Made by a program: the position numbers and the translations under genes. Positions 8,396-17,372 of a DNA stretch of 64,000 nucleotides are shown here, piece after piece. The DNA is from Methylorubrum zatmanii (lineage in GTDB: Bacteria > Pseudomonadota > Alphaproteobacteria > Rhizobiales > Beijerinckiaceae), in the NCBI RefSeq assembly GCF_014845115.1, contig NZ_NKUI01000011.1, positions 1-64,000 on the forward strand, written 5' to 3'. The notes below the pieces were generated by a model. The model made no database searches, had not been told where the DNA came from, and saw only the letters and a program-made list of their open reading frames with translations. The first letter of the stretch is position 1. Every line of letters begins with the position of its first letter.

Positions 8396-8980
8396 TCAAT
8401 CCTTGACGATCACCTTGGTGCCGACCTTCACCCGGTCGTAGAGATCGACCACGTCCTTGTTGGTCATGCGGATGCAGCCCGAGGACACGGCGGCGCCCAT
8501 CGTCTCCGGCTCGTTGGAGCCGTGGATGCGGTAGAGCGACGAGCCGAGATACATCGCCCGCGCGCCGAGCGGGTTGTCCTGGCCGCCGGCCATGTAGCGC
8601 GGCAGGTCCGGGCGGCGGGCGAGCATCTGCGCCGGCGGGCGCCAGGCCGGCCATTCCTTCTTGCCCGTGATCGTCTTGGTGCCCGACCACGAGAAGCCTT
8701 GGCGGCCGACGCCGACGCCGTAGCGGATCGCCTCGCCGCCGCCGAGCACGTAGTAGAGCCGGCGCTGGCTCGTCGAGACGACGATCGTGCCGGGCTTCTC
8801 CTTGCCGGCATAGGCCACCGTCTCGCGGGGGATGGCCTGCGTCTTGAAGACGTTGATGAAATCGGCGAGCGGCCCGCTGTCGAGCGGGTTGGCCCGGGCC
8901 GGGGCGAGCGCCGGAGCCGCGAGGGCTCCGCCCAGAACGATCGTGAAAGCGAGGCGCGACAGCGCAGAACGGTTCGGCAA
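8396..8980 (-). CDS. L,D-transpeptidase (YkuD/ErfK family)
   Basis: Exported peptidoglycan cross-linking or lipoprotein-anchoring enzyme of 194 residues. The start is a TTG at 8980, supported by a strong GAGGAGG about eight bases upstream; no ATG fits. It has a cleavable signal peptide (cut near ARANP) and a YkuD domain from about residue 60 (TIVVSTSQRRLYYVLGGGEA). The catalytic motif is IHGSN followed by SSGCIRM, with the nucleophilic Cys. The GVGVGRQGFSWSGTK stretch is typical of short alphaproteobacterial enzymes. The encoding unit is single-gene. Substrates would be 3-3 cross-links or outer-membrane protein attachment; which one cannot be decided here. Confidence 0.92.
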   Translation of the reverse strand: MPNRSALSRLAFTIVLGGALAAPALAPARANPLDSGPLADFINVFKTQAIPRETVAYAGKEKPGTIVVSTSQRRLYYVLGGGEAIRYGVGVGRQGFSWSGTKTITGKKEWPAWRPPAQMLARRPDLPRYMAGGQDNPLGARAMYLGSSLYRIHGSNEPETMGAAVSSGCIRMTNKDVVDLYDRVKVGTKVIVKD

Positions 8981-9299
8981 GACGGAGGTCCTCCTCGAAA
9001 GGTCCGGCCCCGCGAGCCTCGCTCAGCCGGGCCGATCGGGAGCTTTAGGGCCGCCCGTCGCGGCAGGAGGAAGGCAGGTCTGTGGGTTTGCTGCAACGGT
9101 AAACCCGAATCGATCCCGCACCTGCGGATCAGGGTGCGGCGCGGCACATCGTCCGGCGGACGATTCGTGCTCCGCAGGGATGAAAGCCGGCATCTGCCGC
9201 CAGGTTCGTCGGCCAGGTTCGTCGGCCAAGCCTGCCGGAATGTCGCAGTCGATTGCATGGGAACGCGTCGTCCACCACAATGATCCTACCGTGACACTC
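8981..9299. other. Intergenic between divergent ldt and small membrane gene
   Basis: A 319-base divergent spacer. It contains the transpeptidase ribosome-binding site (immediately right of 8980) and a perfect tandem duplication described separately at 9200-9225. No gene or regulator site is supported. Confidence 0.4.
9200..9225. repeat. Perfect 13-bp tandem duplication
   Basis: The unit CCAGGTTCGTCGG occurs twice head to tail, followed by CCA as the start of a third copy. It is a short simple duplication in a non-coding spacer and is likely variable between strains. No function is implied. Confidence 0.8.
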
Positions 9300-9668
9300 A
9301 TGCCCCGCCCTGTCTCGTCAGGCCGCGCGTCTGCCGGCCTCCCGACCCGCATCGTCCTGTCCGCTCTGGTCGGACTGATGAGCCTGCTCGTCGTTGTCGG
9401 CCTTGCCGCCGACGGCTCGGCTCTCGGCGGGGTTCCGCAGGTGCGTGGCGAGGTCAGCTTCGAGCAGCGCCCCGATATCGATCCCCTCGCCAGCGTGCGG
9501 AGCGCGGCGCTCATGCTCGATCTCGACGATTCCGCCAGTCACGGGCGCATCACGGCCGCGATCCCGGCTCCCCTTCGCGCGGATGCCGCCGCGCAGGCCC
9601 GCCCGACCTCCGACCGGATTCCCGTTGCCGCCCATCGCAGCCGGCCGGAGCGCCCGCCCAGGGCGTGA
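9300..9668 (+). CDS. Hypothetical single-pass membrane protein
   Basis: A 122-residue frame beginning at ATG 9300 (a GTG at 9291 is also possible). One hydrophobic segment lies at about residues 17-39 (IVLSALVGLMSLLVVVGLA). It is followed by an Arg/Ala/Pro-rich, probably periplasmic tail with LMLDLDDSASHGRI. No family is recognised and no strong ribosome-binding site is visible. Support comes from a plausible topology and from its position as an isolated rightward gene ahead of the RND operon. It may be a lineage-specific small protein. Confidence 0.45.
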   Translation: MPRPVSSGRASAGLPTRIVLSALVGLMSLLVVVGLAADGSALGGVPQVRGEVSFEQRPDIDPLASVRSAALMLDLDDSASHGRITAAIPAPLRADAAAQARPTSDRIPVAAHRSRPERPPRA

Positions 9669-9981
9669 GCGGGCGGCTGTCCGGCGCTGTCGTCGGATCG
9701 CCAAACTTGCCCTTCAGGATGCCGCACGCGTGACAGGCCGCTTTCCGCGGTCGGTCTCCCGATGCTGTCCGGCATCCTTCGTGCAGCACCTTCCGACCCG
9801 TCGCTTCACGGCGGGAATCCGTTCCGGGCGCCGGTCCGCGACGCGGGGCCGGCCTCCTCCCGGGAGGCCCACCGGCCGGGGCCGGAACGGGCGCTGCGAG
9901 ACGGCCAAAGGCTTGAGCGCCAGAAGCTTCGGACCATGCCGGAGCGAAACCCGAGAGCATCGTAGGAGCGACCCGATCGTG
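9669..9981. other. Intergenic, promoter region of the RND efflux operon
   Basis: About 310 bases before the efflux adaptor gene. An AGGAG at 9964-9968 serves that gene. No efflux repressor gene (TetR or MarR type) lies here, so any control is by a distant regulator. Open frames continuous with the adaptor frame extend into this region but lack adaptor-like residues. Confidence 0.4.
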
Positions 9982-11319
9982 ATGCCGTCCCCCCCGTCGC
10001 CCGGCCGCGTGCCCGGCACCGCGAAGGCCGGCCGCAGCAATTCCCGCTGGAGCCGTTCCCGCTGGACCTTGCCGGCCTCCCTCCTCGTCGGTGCCGTGCT
10101 CGTCACCGCCTCGGCCTGCAACGAGCAGAAGGCAGCCGCCCCCGTGCCGCTGCCGCCGCCGGAGGTCAGCGTCGTCAGCGTCCGTCCGCAGCCGATTCCC
10201 TATGTCCGCGATCTCCCCGGCCGGGTCGCGCCGATGCGCATCGCCGAGGTGCGCTCCCGTGTCTCGGGTCTGGTGATCCGGCGGCTGTTCGAGCAGGGCA
10301 GTCACGTCAACGAGGGCGATGTCCTCTACAAGATCGACCCGGCGCCCTATCAGGTGGACCTCGCGAGCGCCGAGGCGACGCTGGCCAACCGGGAGGCGGC
10401 CCTGGTGCTCGCCAACCAGCAGGCCGAGCGCCTCGAAACCCTGCTCGCCCGCAACACCGCGAGCCAGGCGCAGTACGATACGGCCTTCGCCGCCAAGAAG
10501 CAGGCCGAGGCCGAGGTGGCCGGCGCCAAGGCGGCCCGCGACCGGGCCAAGCTCAACCTGTCCTGGACCGATGTGCGGGCGCCGATCTCCGGCCGTATCG
10601 GCCGGGCGCTGTTGACCGAAGGCACGCTGATCGAATCCGGCTCCACCGGCGTGCTCGCCACGATCCAGCAGCTCGACCCGATCTATGTCGACATCACCCA
10701 GTCGGTCGGCGAGCTGAACAAGCTGCGCCGGGACATCGCCTCGGGCGAGTTGTCGAAGCTCGCCGCCGATGCCGCCAACGTCCACCTCATCATGGATGAC
10801 GGCACGCTCTACGGTTCGGCCGGGCGCCTGCTGTTCTCCGACGTCACCGCCGATCCGAGCACCGGGCAGGTGACCCTGCGCGTCCAGTTCCCCAACCCGC
10901 ATAACGAGCTGTTCCCCGGCATGTATGTCCGGGCGCGGATCAAGCAGGGCATCGACGCGGACGCCATCGCCGTGCCGCAGCAGGCGATCCAGCGCACCAA
11001 TGACGGCAAGCCCGAGGTCTGGGTGGTCAAGCCCGACGGCAAGGTCATGCTCCAGCCGGTCGAGGTCGGCCCCGTCGTCGGCGGCCACTGGCTGATCCGC
11101 GAGGGCCTGGAGGGCGGCGAGAAGGTGGTGGTCGAGGGCTTCCAGAAGATCACCGCCGGCATCGAGGTGAAGACCGTCCCCTGGAAGACGGAGGCCGCCG
11201 CCGACGAGGGCAAGCCGGTCGATACCGACAGCCACGACACCGACGGCAAGGAGAATGGCGGAAAGGGCGCGAATGCGGCCGATCCGTCCGCCCAGCCCGT
11301 CGCCCAGTTCGCCGACTGA
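9982..11319 (+). CDS. RND efflux periplasmic adaptor (AcrA/MexA family)
   Basis: Membrane-fusion protein of about 445 residues linking the inner-membrane RND pump to an outer-membrane channel. The start is ATG 9982, with an adjacent GTG at 9979 equally possible. The N-terminal hydrophobic segment ends in TASAC, a near-lipobox. Then come the lipoyl half-motif (GRVAPMRIAEVRSRVSG), a coiled-coil hairpin (about residues 130-205, rich in Ala/Glu/Lys), the second lipoyl half (LSWTDVRAPISGRIGR), and the beta-barrel domain with LFPGMYVRARI. An acidic, low-complexity tail rich in Asp, Gly and Glu follows. It lies 78 bases upstream of the pump gene in the same operon. No TolC-like channel gene is encoded here. 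Confidence 0.93.
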   Translation: MPSPPSPGRVPGTAKAGRSNSRWSRSRWTLPASLLVGAVLVTASACNEQKAAAPVPLPPPEVSVVSVRPQPIPYVRDLPGRVAPMRIAEVRSRVSGLVIRRLFEQGSHVNEGDVLYKIDPAPYQVDLASAEATLANREAALVLANQQAERLETLLARNTASQAQYDTAFAAKKQAEAEVAGAKAARDRAKLNLSWTDVRAPISGRIGRALLTEGTLIESGSTGVLATIQQLDPIYVDITQSVGELNKLRRDIASGELSKLAADAANVHLIMDDGTLYGSAGRLLFSDVTADPSTGQVTLRVQFPNPHNELFPGMYVRARIKQGIDADAIAVPQQAIQRTNDGKPEVWVVKPDGKVMLQPVEVGPVVGGHWLIREGLEGGEKVVVEGFQKITAGIEVKTVPWKTEAAADEGKPVDTDSHDTDGKENGGKGANAADPSAQPVAQFAD

Positions 11320-11397
11320 TTTCCTTGGATCCTCGCGCGGCCGGCGGGCGTCGACACGCCCTCGCCGGCCCGATGGAATAGGACGTAACCGCGCCTC

Positions 11398-14300
11398 ATG
11401 GCCCGCTTCTTCATCGACCGGCCGGTCTTCGCCTGGGTCGTCGCCCTGTTCATCCTTCTGGGCGGCGCGCTCTCGATCCCGATGCTGCCGATCGCGCAGT
11501 ACCCGATCATCGCGCCCCCCGCGATCGCGCTCTCGACCTCCTATCCCGGCGCCTCGGTCGAGAACCTCTATACCGGCACCACCCGCCTCATCGAGGACGA
11601 GCTGAACGGGGCCGCCAACATCCTCAGCTTCGAATCGGCTTCCGATTCCTTCGGCGTGATCGAGATCACCGCGAGCTTCCGGCCCGGCACCGATCCCGGC
11701 TATGCCGGCGTCGAGGTGCAGAACCGCCTGAAGCGCGTCGAGGCGCGGCTCCCGGCCGAGGTGCGCCAGCAGGGCATCCTCGTCGAGGAGGCCTCGGCCG
11801 CGACGCTGAACATCATCACCCTCGTCTCGACCGACGGGAAGACCGACGAGGTCGGCCTCGGCGACTTCCTGATCCGCAACGTCATCAACGAGATCCGCCG
11901 CATCCCCGGCGTCGGCCGCGCCACCCTCTACTCGACCGAGCGGGCCCTGCGCATCTGGATCGACCCGGACAAGCTGCGCGGCCTCTCCCTCAACGCCGCC
12001 GACGTGACCAAGGCCATCGGCAAGCAGAACGTCCAGATCGCCTCCGGCGCCGTCGGTGCCCAGCCGTCGCCTGAGCGCCACGCGGTCAACTTCCCGATCA
12101 TCGTCAAGGGACAGATGACCGAGCCGGAGGCCTTCGGCGCCATCGTGCTGCGGGCCAATCCCGACGGCTCCAACGTGCGCCTGCGCGACGTCGCCCGGAT
12201 CGAGCTCGGCGGCGACGATTACAAGTTCACCACCCGCCTCAACGGCGGCCCGGCGGCCGGCATCTCGGTGACGCTCGCCCCCGACGGCAACGCCATCGAG
12301 ACGGCCAAGGCGATTCGCGCCAAGATGGTGGAATTGTCCCAGTTCTTCCCCGACACGGTGAAGTGGGACATCCCCTACGACATCACCCCCGCCGTCGATG
12401 CCTCCATCGAGAAGGTGCTGCACACCCTGGTCGAGGCGGTGGTGCTGGTCTTCGTCGTGATGTTCGTCTTCCTCCAGAACATCCGCTACACCCTGATCCC
12501 GACCATCGTCGTGCCCATCGCCCTGTTCGGCACCTGCACGGTGATGCTGCTCGCGGGCTTCTCCGTGAACGTGCTGACCATGTTCGGCATGGTGCTGGCC
12601 ATCGGCATCCTCGTCGACGACGCCATCGTCGTGGTCGAGAATGTCGAGCGCATCATGAACGAGGAGGGGCTGCCGCCCAAGGAGGCGACCCGCAAGGCCA
12701 TGGGCCAGATCACGGGCGCGATCATCGGCATCACCCTGGTGCTGGTGGCAGTGTTCATCCCGATGGCCTTCTTCCCCGGCTCGGTCGGCATCATCTACCG
12801 GCAGTTCTCGATCGCGATGGTGACCTCCATCGCCTTCTCGGCGCTGCTGGCCCTGTCGCTGACCCCGGCGCTCTGCGCCACGATGCTGAAGCCGATCCCG
12901 CAGGGGCACGGCCACGCCAAGGGCGGCGTCTTCGGCCTGTTCAACCGCTTCGTGGACCGGGAGACCGCCCGCTACGGCCGGGGCGTCGCATGGTTCATCA
13001 AGAAGTCCGGCCGGGTGATGCTGATCTACCTCGCGCTGGTGGCGGGTGTGGCCTTCGCCTTCCTGCGCCTGCCCGAGGGCTTCCTGCCGCTCGAGGATCA
13101 GGGCTTCTTCACCGTCGATATCCAGACCCCGCCGGGCTCCTCCTTCAACCGCACCCAGGCCGCGGTGAGGAAGGTGGAGGAGCATCTCCTGGCCCAGCCG
13201 GGAGTGGGCACGGTGACCGTCATCAACGGCTTCTCCTTCTCCGGCCAGGGCCAGATGACGAGCCAGGCCTTCGTCACGCTCAAGCCCTGGGGCGAGCGCG
13301 ACGCGGCCAATTCCGCCGCCAAGCTGGTCGAGGGCACCAACAAGGCGCTCAGCGGATACAAGGATGCGGTGATTCAGGCGCTGGAACCGCCGCCGATCGA
13401 CAATCTCGGCAATGCCTCCGGCTTCTCGTTCCGCCTCCAGGACCGGGCGCAGAAGGGCTACTCGGCCCTGATGGCGGCGCAGGAGCAATTGCTCTCGCTC
13501 GCGCGCAAGAGCCCGGTCCTCACCAAGGTCTATGTCGAGGGCCTGCCCCCGGCCCCCGAGGCGGAGCTGATCATCGACCGCGAGAAGGCCGCCGCCCTCG
13601 GCGTCGGCTTCGAGGACATCAACGAGACGATCCAGGTCAATCTCGGCTCGGTCTACGTCAACGACTTCCCGAACCGGGGCAAGATGCAGCGGGTGATCGT
13701 GCAATCCGACGATCTCCAGCGCCTGCACGCGGCCGATCTCCTCAACTACGCGGTCAAGAACCAGCAGGGGACGATGGTGCCGATGTCCTCCTTCGCCGAC
13801 CTGAAATGGAGCGTCGGCCCGGCTCAGATCATCGGCTTCAACGGCTACCAGTCGGTGCGCATCACCGGCGATCCGGCCCCCGGCTACACCACCGGCGACA
13901 CGATCAAGGAGATGGAACGGCTGATGACCTTCCTGCCGAAGGGCTTCGGCTATGCCTGGACCGGCCAGTCGCTGCAGGAAAAGGAGGCGGGCAGCCAAGC
14001 CTCGCTGCTGCTGGCGCTCTCGGTGCTGATCGTGTTCCTGTGTCTCGCCGCGCTCTACGAGAGCTGGTCGATCCCGATTTCGGTGCTGCTCGTCATCCCG
14101 CTCGGGGTGATCGGCTCGGTGGCGGCGGTGTATCTGCGCGGCATGCCCAACGACGTCTATTTCAAGATCGGGCTGATCACGATCATCGGCCTGTCGGCCA
14201 AGAACGCGATCCTGATCGTGGAATTCGCCCGCGATCTCTGGAAGCCCGGCACCAACATCGTCGCGGCGACGATCCAGGCGGCGACCCTGCGCTTCCGCCC

Positions 14301-14562
14301 GATCGTGATGACCTCACTGGCCTTCATCTTCGGCGTGGTGCCGCTGGCCATCGCGACCGGTGCCGCCTCGAAGAGCCAGCAGGCCATCGGCACCGGCGTG
14401 ATGGGCGGCATGATCTCGGCCACCGTGCTGGCGGTGTTCTTCGTGCCGGTGTTCTTCGTGGTGGTGATGCGCCTGTTCAAGCGCAAGGAAGTCGCCGCCG
14501 GGGAGGACGCGGAGGCCGTGCCGGGCTCGCCCCATCATGGGCATTCGGTGCCGGCGGAGTAG
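11398..14562 (+). CDS. RND multidrug efflux pump, HAE1 family (AcrB-like)
   Basis: Proton-driven inner-membrane exporter of 1054 residues, the normal family length. Twelve membrane segments surround two large periplasmic loops. The proton-relay residues are present: the Asp pair in GILVDDAIVVVENVER in the fourth helix and the Lys in LSAKNAILIVEFA in the tenth. N-terminal MARFFIDRPVFAWV and PIAQYPIIAPP are classic HAE1. The ATG at 11398 starts the protein directly with this signature. Substrates are probably hydrophobic or amphipathic drugs, dyes or detergents, but cannot be read from sequence. The C-terminus is short and His-containing. The two-gene operon ends in the hairpin cluster downstream. 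Confidence 0.95.
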   Translation: MARFFIDRPVFAWVVALFILLGGALSIPMLPIAQYPIIAPPAIALSTSYPGASVENLYTGTTRLIEDELNGAANILSFESASDSFGVIEITASFRPGTDPGYAGVEVQNRLKRVEARLPAEVRQQGILVEEASAATLNIITLVSTDGKTDEVGLGDFLIRNVINEIRRIPGVGRATLYSTERALRIWIDPDKLRGLSLNAADVTKAIGKQNVQIASGAVGAQPSPERHAVNFPIIVKGQMTEPEAFGAIVLRANPDGSNVRLRDVARIELGGDDYKFTTRLNGGPAAGISVTLAPDGNAIETAKAIRAKMVELSQFFPDTVKWDIPYDITPAVDASIEKVLHTLVEAVVLVFVVMFVFLQNIRYTLIPTIVVPIALFGTCTVMLLAGFSVNVLTMFGMVLAIGILVDDAIVVVENVERIMNEEGLPPKEATRKAMGQITGAIIGITLVLVAVFIPMAFFPGSVGIIYRQFSIAMVTSIAFSALLALSLTPALCATMLKPIPQGHGHAKGGVFGLFNRFVDRETARYGRGVAWFIKKSGRVMLIYLALVAGVAFAFLRLPEGFLPLEDQGFFTVDIQTPPGSSFNRTQAAVRKVEEHLLAQPGVGTVTVINGFSFSGQGQMTSQAFVTLKPWGERDAANSAAKLVEGTNKALSGYKDAVIQALEPPPIDNLGNASGFSFRLQDRAQKGYSALMAAQEQLLSLARKSPVLTKVYVEGLPPAPEAELIIDREKAAALGVGFEDINETIQVNLGSVYVNDFPNRGKMQRVIVQSDDLQRLHAADLLNYAVKNQQGTMVPMSSFADLKWSVGPAQIIGFNGYQSVRITGDPAPGYTTGDTIKEMERLMTFLPKGFGYAWTGQSLQEKEAGSQASLLLALSVLIVFLCLAALYESWSIPISVLLVIPLGVIGSVAAVYLRGMPNDVYFKIGLITIIGLSAKNAILIVEFARDLWKPGTNIVAATIQAATLRFRPIVMTSLAFIFGVVPLAIATGAASKSQQAIGTGVMGGMISATVLAVFFVPVFFVVVMRLFKRKEVAAGEDAEAVPGSPHHGHSVPAE

Positions 14563-14629
14563 AGGATGGGAGAGGCGGCGCGCGTGCTTCGAGGCGCACG
14601 TGCCGCCTATCTTCCTTGGGCTGGGATCC

Positions 14630-14716
14630 CGAAGGGATCATCCCTTCGGCGGGTGTCGGGCAGAGCCCGACTTCTTCCAGGGCTCCGCCCTGGACCTGCG
14701 AAGGGCTTGCCCTTCG
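14630..14716. repeat. Cluster of four perfect hairpins
   Basis: Four consecutive perfect inverted repeats with tiny loops lie between two convergent genes. They are CGAAGGGA/TCCCTTCG at 14630-14648, TCGGGC/GCCCGA at 14656-14670, CCAGGGC/GCCCTGG at 14677-14693, and CGAAGGGC/GCCCTTCG at 14699-14716. The first and last share the CGAAGG core. No T-run follows, so this is not a standard intrinsic terminator. It may block convergent transcription or stabilise 3' ends. It looks like a dispersed repetitive extragenic element; fragments resembling other repeats in this window flank it. Confidence 0.85.
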
Positions 14717-14762
14717 AACCCGGATGTTTTCGGAAGGTGTGACCGAACGGGAACCCGACGCC

Positions 14763-15068
14763 TCAGCGCTTCAGCGCCCGCCGTGCCCCATAGCCCGCCG
14801 CCGCCCACAAAAAGGCCGCGACCGTCCGCACCGGGAAGAAGGTCGGCAGGTCGGCGGCGACGGGGGCCGGCCAGGGCAGGCCGATCCGGGTCACGAGCCA
14901 TGCCACCAGCACCGACACCGCGAGCGCCGCGATGGCGGCGATGAACACCTTGCCGAACTGGTCTGCCTTCCAGCCGAGGAAGACGGCGACCGCGATCAGC
15001 ACGGGGTCGAATCCGGCGAGGATCCAGACCGAGACCGGATAGACCGGGACGACGGGGGGAGCGTTCAC
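14763..15068 (-). CDS. Hypothetical small membrane protein downstream of gatA
   Basis: A protein of about 101 residues, starting at the GTG that overlaps the gatA stop by four bases (GTGA at 15065-15068). An in-frame GTG at 15077 is an alternative. Two or three hydrophobic segments are evident: [22 protein letters not shown], then [19 protein letters not shown], and a final weaker one. The C-terminus is short and basic (RRALKR). Gene overlap suggests co-translation with gatA. No function is recognised, and link to the amidotransferase is positional only. Confidence 0.65.
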   Translation of the reverse strand: MNAPPVVPVYPVSVWILAGFDPVLIAVAVFLGWKADQFGKVFIAAIAALAVSVLVAWLVTRIGLPWPAPVAADLPTFFPVRTVAAFLWAAAGYGARRALKR

Positions 15069-16546
15069 GCCCACCACGCCTTCGGCAGGCTGATCCGGCC
15101 GGCCGCGTTCTCGATGGTCTGCGCGGCGGCGAACAAAGTCTCCTCGTCGAAGGGACGCCCGATCAGCTGGAGGCCGAGGGGCAGGCCCTGCGCGTCGAGG
15201 CCGGCGGGCACCGCGATGCCCGGCAGGCCGGCCATGTTCACGGTCACGGTGAAGACGTCGTTGAGATACATCTCGACCGGGTCGGCGCTCGCCATCTCGC
15301 CAATGCCGAAAGCGGCGGACGGGGTCGCAGGGGTGAGGATCGCATCGACGCCGGAGGCGTAGGCCGCCTCGAAGTCGCGCTTGATCAGGGTGCGGATCTT
15401 CTGCGCCCGGACGTAATAGGCGTCGTAATAGCCCGCCGAGAGCACGTAGGTGCCGATCATGATGCGCCGCTTCACCTCGCGGCCGAAACCGGCGGCGCGG
15501 GTGTTCTCGTACATCCCGGCGATGTCCTTGCCGGGCACCCGCAGGCCGTAGCGCACGCCGTCATAGCGGGCGAGGTTCGAGGAGGCTTCGGCCGGGGCGA
15601 CGATGTAATAGGCCGGCAGGGCGTATGGGGTGTGCGGCAGCGAGATCTCCTTGATCGTCGCGCCGGCCTCCTTCAGCCATTCCGCGCCCTGGTCCCAGAG
15701 GCGCTGGATCTCGTCGGGCATGCCCTCGACCCGGTACTCCTTCGGAATGCCGATGGTCAGGCCCTTCACGCCGCGGGAGATCGCCGCCTCGAAATCCGGC
15801 ACCGGCAGATCGACGGAGGTGGTGTCGCGCGGGTCGTGCCCGGCCATGGAGCCGAGCAGGATCGCGCAATCCTGCACCGTGCGGGCGATCGGCCCGGCCT
15901 GATCCAGCGACGAGGCGTAGGCGATGATGCCCCAGCGCGAGCAGCGGCCGTAGGTCGGCTTGATGCCGACCGTGCCGGTGAAGGCTGCCGGCTGGCGGAT
16001 CGAGCCGCCGGTATCGGTCGCGGTGGCGCCGAGGCAGAGATGGGCCGCGACCGCCGCCGCCGACCCGCCGGAGGAGCCGCCGGGCACCAGCGGCGTGTCC
16101 GAACCCTGGCGCCGCCAGGGCGAGATCGTCTTGCCGTAGGCGCTGGTCTCGTTGGACGAGCCCATGGCGAACTCGTCGAGGTTGAGCTTGCCGAGCATCA
16201 CCGCGCCGTCGCGCCAGAGTTGGGCCGAGACGTTCGACTCGTAATGCGGCTCGAACCCTTCGAGGATCTTGGAGCCGGCCGTGGTGTGCACGCCCTGCGT
16301 GGCGAACAGATCCTTGATGCCGAGCGGCAGGCCTTCGAGCGGCCGCGCCTCGCCCTTGGCGATCTTCGCGTCGGAGACCTCCGCCATCTTCAGCGCGCGG
16401 TCGGGCGTCGCCACGATATAGGCGTTGAGGGCGCGAGCCTTCTCGATGGCGTCGAGATGCGCCTGCGCGATCTCCCGCGCCGAGAATTGCTTGGAGGCCA
16501 GCCCGTCGCGCGCTTCGGCCAGGGTGAGTTCGTTGAGTGCCGTCAT
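15065..16546 (-). CDS. gatA: Asp-tRNA(Asn)/Glu-tRNA(Gln) amidotransferase subunit A
   Basis: Amidase subunit of GatCAB, which converts misacylated Glu-tRNA(Gln) and/or Asp-tRNA(Asn) to the amide form using ammonia released from glutamine. It is 493 residues, full length. The Ser-cisSer-Lys amidase machinery is visible: Lys in [12 protein letters not shown], and the Gly/Ser-rich signature [13 protein letters not shown] followed by [15 protein letters not shown]. The start ATG at 16546 gives the standard N-terminus ([13 protein letters not shown]). It is 84 bases downstream of gatC on the same strand, and the membrane protein gene overlaps its stop. gatB is not in this window. Confidence 0.97.
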   Translation of the reverse strand: MTALNELTLAEARDGLASKQFSAREIAQAHLDAIEKARALNAYIVATPDRALKMAEVSDAKIAKGEARPLEGLPLGIKDLFATQGVHTTAGSKILEGFEPHYESNVSAQLWRDGAVMLGKLNLDEFAMGSSNETSAYGKTISPWRRQGSDTPLVPGGSSGGSAAAVAAHLCLGATATDTGGSIRQPAAFTGTVGIKPTYGRCSRWGIIAYASSLDQAGPIARTVQDCAILLGSMAGHDPRDTTSVDLPVPDFEAAISRGVKGLTIGIPKEYRVEGMPDEIQRLWDQGAEWLKEAGATIKEISLPHTPYALPAYYIVAPAEASSNLARYDGVRYGLRVPGKDIAGMYENTRAAGFGREVKRRIMIGTYVLSAGYYDAYYVRAQKIRTLIKRDFEAAYASGVDAILTPATPSAAFGIGEMASADPVEMYLNDVFTVTVNMAGLPGIAVPAGLDAQGLPLGLQLIGRPFDEETLFAAAQTIENAAGRISLPKAWWA

Positions 16547-16630
16547 GCCCGTTCCAGACCTACGCGCCGGCCCCGCGAGCTCGAAGGCTCCGCGAGGGGC
16601 CGGAAATGCCGCTCCGCCGATGCCGAAAAC

Positions 16631-16918
16631 CTACTCGACGACCTTCGGCACGAGAAAATAATTGTCCTCGGTCTCGGGCGCGTTGGCGACCACGTCGCGC
16701 GCCCGGCCACCGTCGTTCACCACGTCGGCGCGCTTCTTCATCCGCATCGGCATGACCGAGGTCATCGGCTCGACGCCGTCGACATCGACCGCACCGAGTT
16801 GTTCCACGAAGGCGAGGATCGCGTTGAGTTCGCCCTGCAGCGGGCCGACCTCCTCGTCGGTCACCGCAATGCGGGCCAGATGCGCGATGCGCCGTACCGT
16901 CTTCTCGTCGACCGACAT
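16631..16918 (-). CDS. gatC: Asp-tRNA(Asn)/Glu-tRNA(Gln) amidotransferase subunit C
   Basis: Small 95-residue subunit that wraps around and stabilises the GatA-GatB interface. It shows the GatC pattern [17 protein letters not shown], then [24 protein letters not shown] and the C-terminal [10 protein letters not shown]. The ATG at 16918 begins at the expected residue. It is first in the gatC-gatA unit. The pair is consistent with a bacterium that makes Gln-tRNA and/or Asn-tRNA by the indirect route, as is typical for Alphaproteobacteria. Confidence 0.96.
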   Translation of the reverse strand: MSVDEKTVRRIAHLARIAVTDEEVGPLQGELNAILAFVEQLGAVDVDGVEPMTSVMPMRMKKRADVVNDGGRARDVVANAPETEDNYFLVPKVVE

Positions 16919-17026
16919 GCCGCTGGTGTCGTCCTGCCAAGCTCGAGCGGAAAAGGCCCCGCCCGGTCATCGGCCGGGCTATAGCACCCGCTTTCCCGCA
17001 GGGGCAACGCCGGGACTGCGGCAGGC

Positions 17027-17203
17027 TTAAGTGATGACGTGCCCGTCGACCGCCGGCGTGTTCACCGTAACGCCCGGCCGGCGATAGCGGTCGGCGTTGA
17101 CCGAGCCGGCGATCAGGATCTCCAGGGCGAGCGCCAGCATCAGCATGTGCCGCGTCGAGAAGCGTCGGGACGGCTCACGGGTGGCAGGATGCGGCGTCGG
17201 CAT
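17027..17203 (-). CDS. Hypothetical 58-residue membrane protein
   Basis: A small frame with ATG at 17203 (a GTG at 17212 would add three residues). It has a basic N-terminus (REPSRRFSTRH), one hydrophobic segment (MLMLALALEILIAGSV), and a short polar tail ending GHVIT. It is probably a single-pass inner-membrane protein with the N-terminus inside. It lies alone, about 110 bases upstream of gatC and on the same strand. No family is recognised; evidence is topology and codon choice only. Confidence 0.45.
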   Translation of the reverse strand: MPTPHPATREPSRRFSTRHMLMLALALEILIAGSVNADRYRRPGVTVNTPAVDGHVIT

Positions 17204-17289
17204 GGGGGGCACGGGGCGGCTCCGGCTTGGTTAATGAAAGCTTAACACCGCTTTCCGCCTTCGGCTCCCCCTCCGGCACCGGATCCGTG

Positions 17290-17312
17290 CACCGTGGTTA
17301 ATCTCCACGGTG
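17290..17312. promoter_or_regulatory. Perfect inverted repeat upstream of the SUKH/ruvX unit
   Basis: CACCGTGG and CCACGGTG form an 8-bp perfect palindrome separated by seven AT-rich bases (TTAATCT). It lies about 60 bases before the SUKH start codon. It could be an operator for a dimeric repressor or an RNA hairpin in the 5' leader. No T-run follows it. Confidence 0.4.
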
Positions 17313-17372
17313 GACAAGCCCGCGCGGGCGGGCGTAAGCCCCGCTCGACGGACGACAATCGGAGGACAGGCC

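Noticed and set aside
9200-9225. Tandem 13-mers as regulator iterons
   Set aside because: Only two copies and no replication or regulator gene nearby; simple slippage is enough.
9550-13998. A very long open frame (over 1400 codons) on the minus strand opposite the RND operon
   Set aside because: It is a GC-rich shadow: its residues are dominated by Arg, Gly, Asp, His and Ala without domains, while the plus strand encodes textbook adaptor and pump proteins.
14630-14716. The hairpin cluster as a short CRISPR array
   Set aside because: Units differ in sequence and spacing, have loops of 2-3 bases and no constant repeat-spacer pattern or cas genes.
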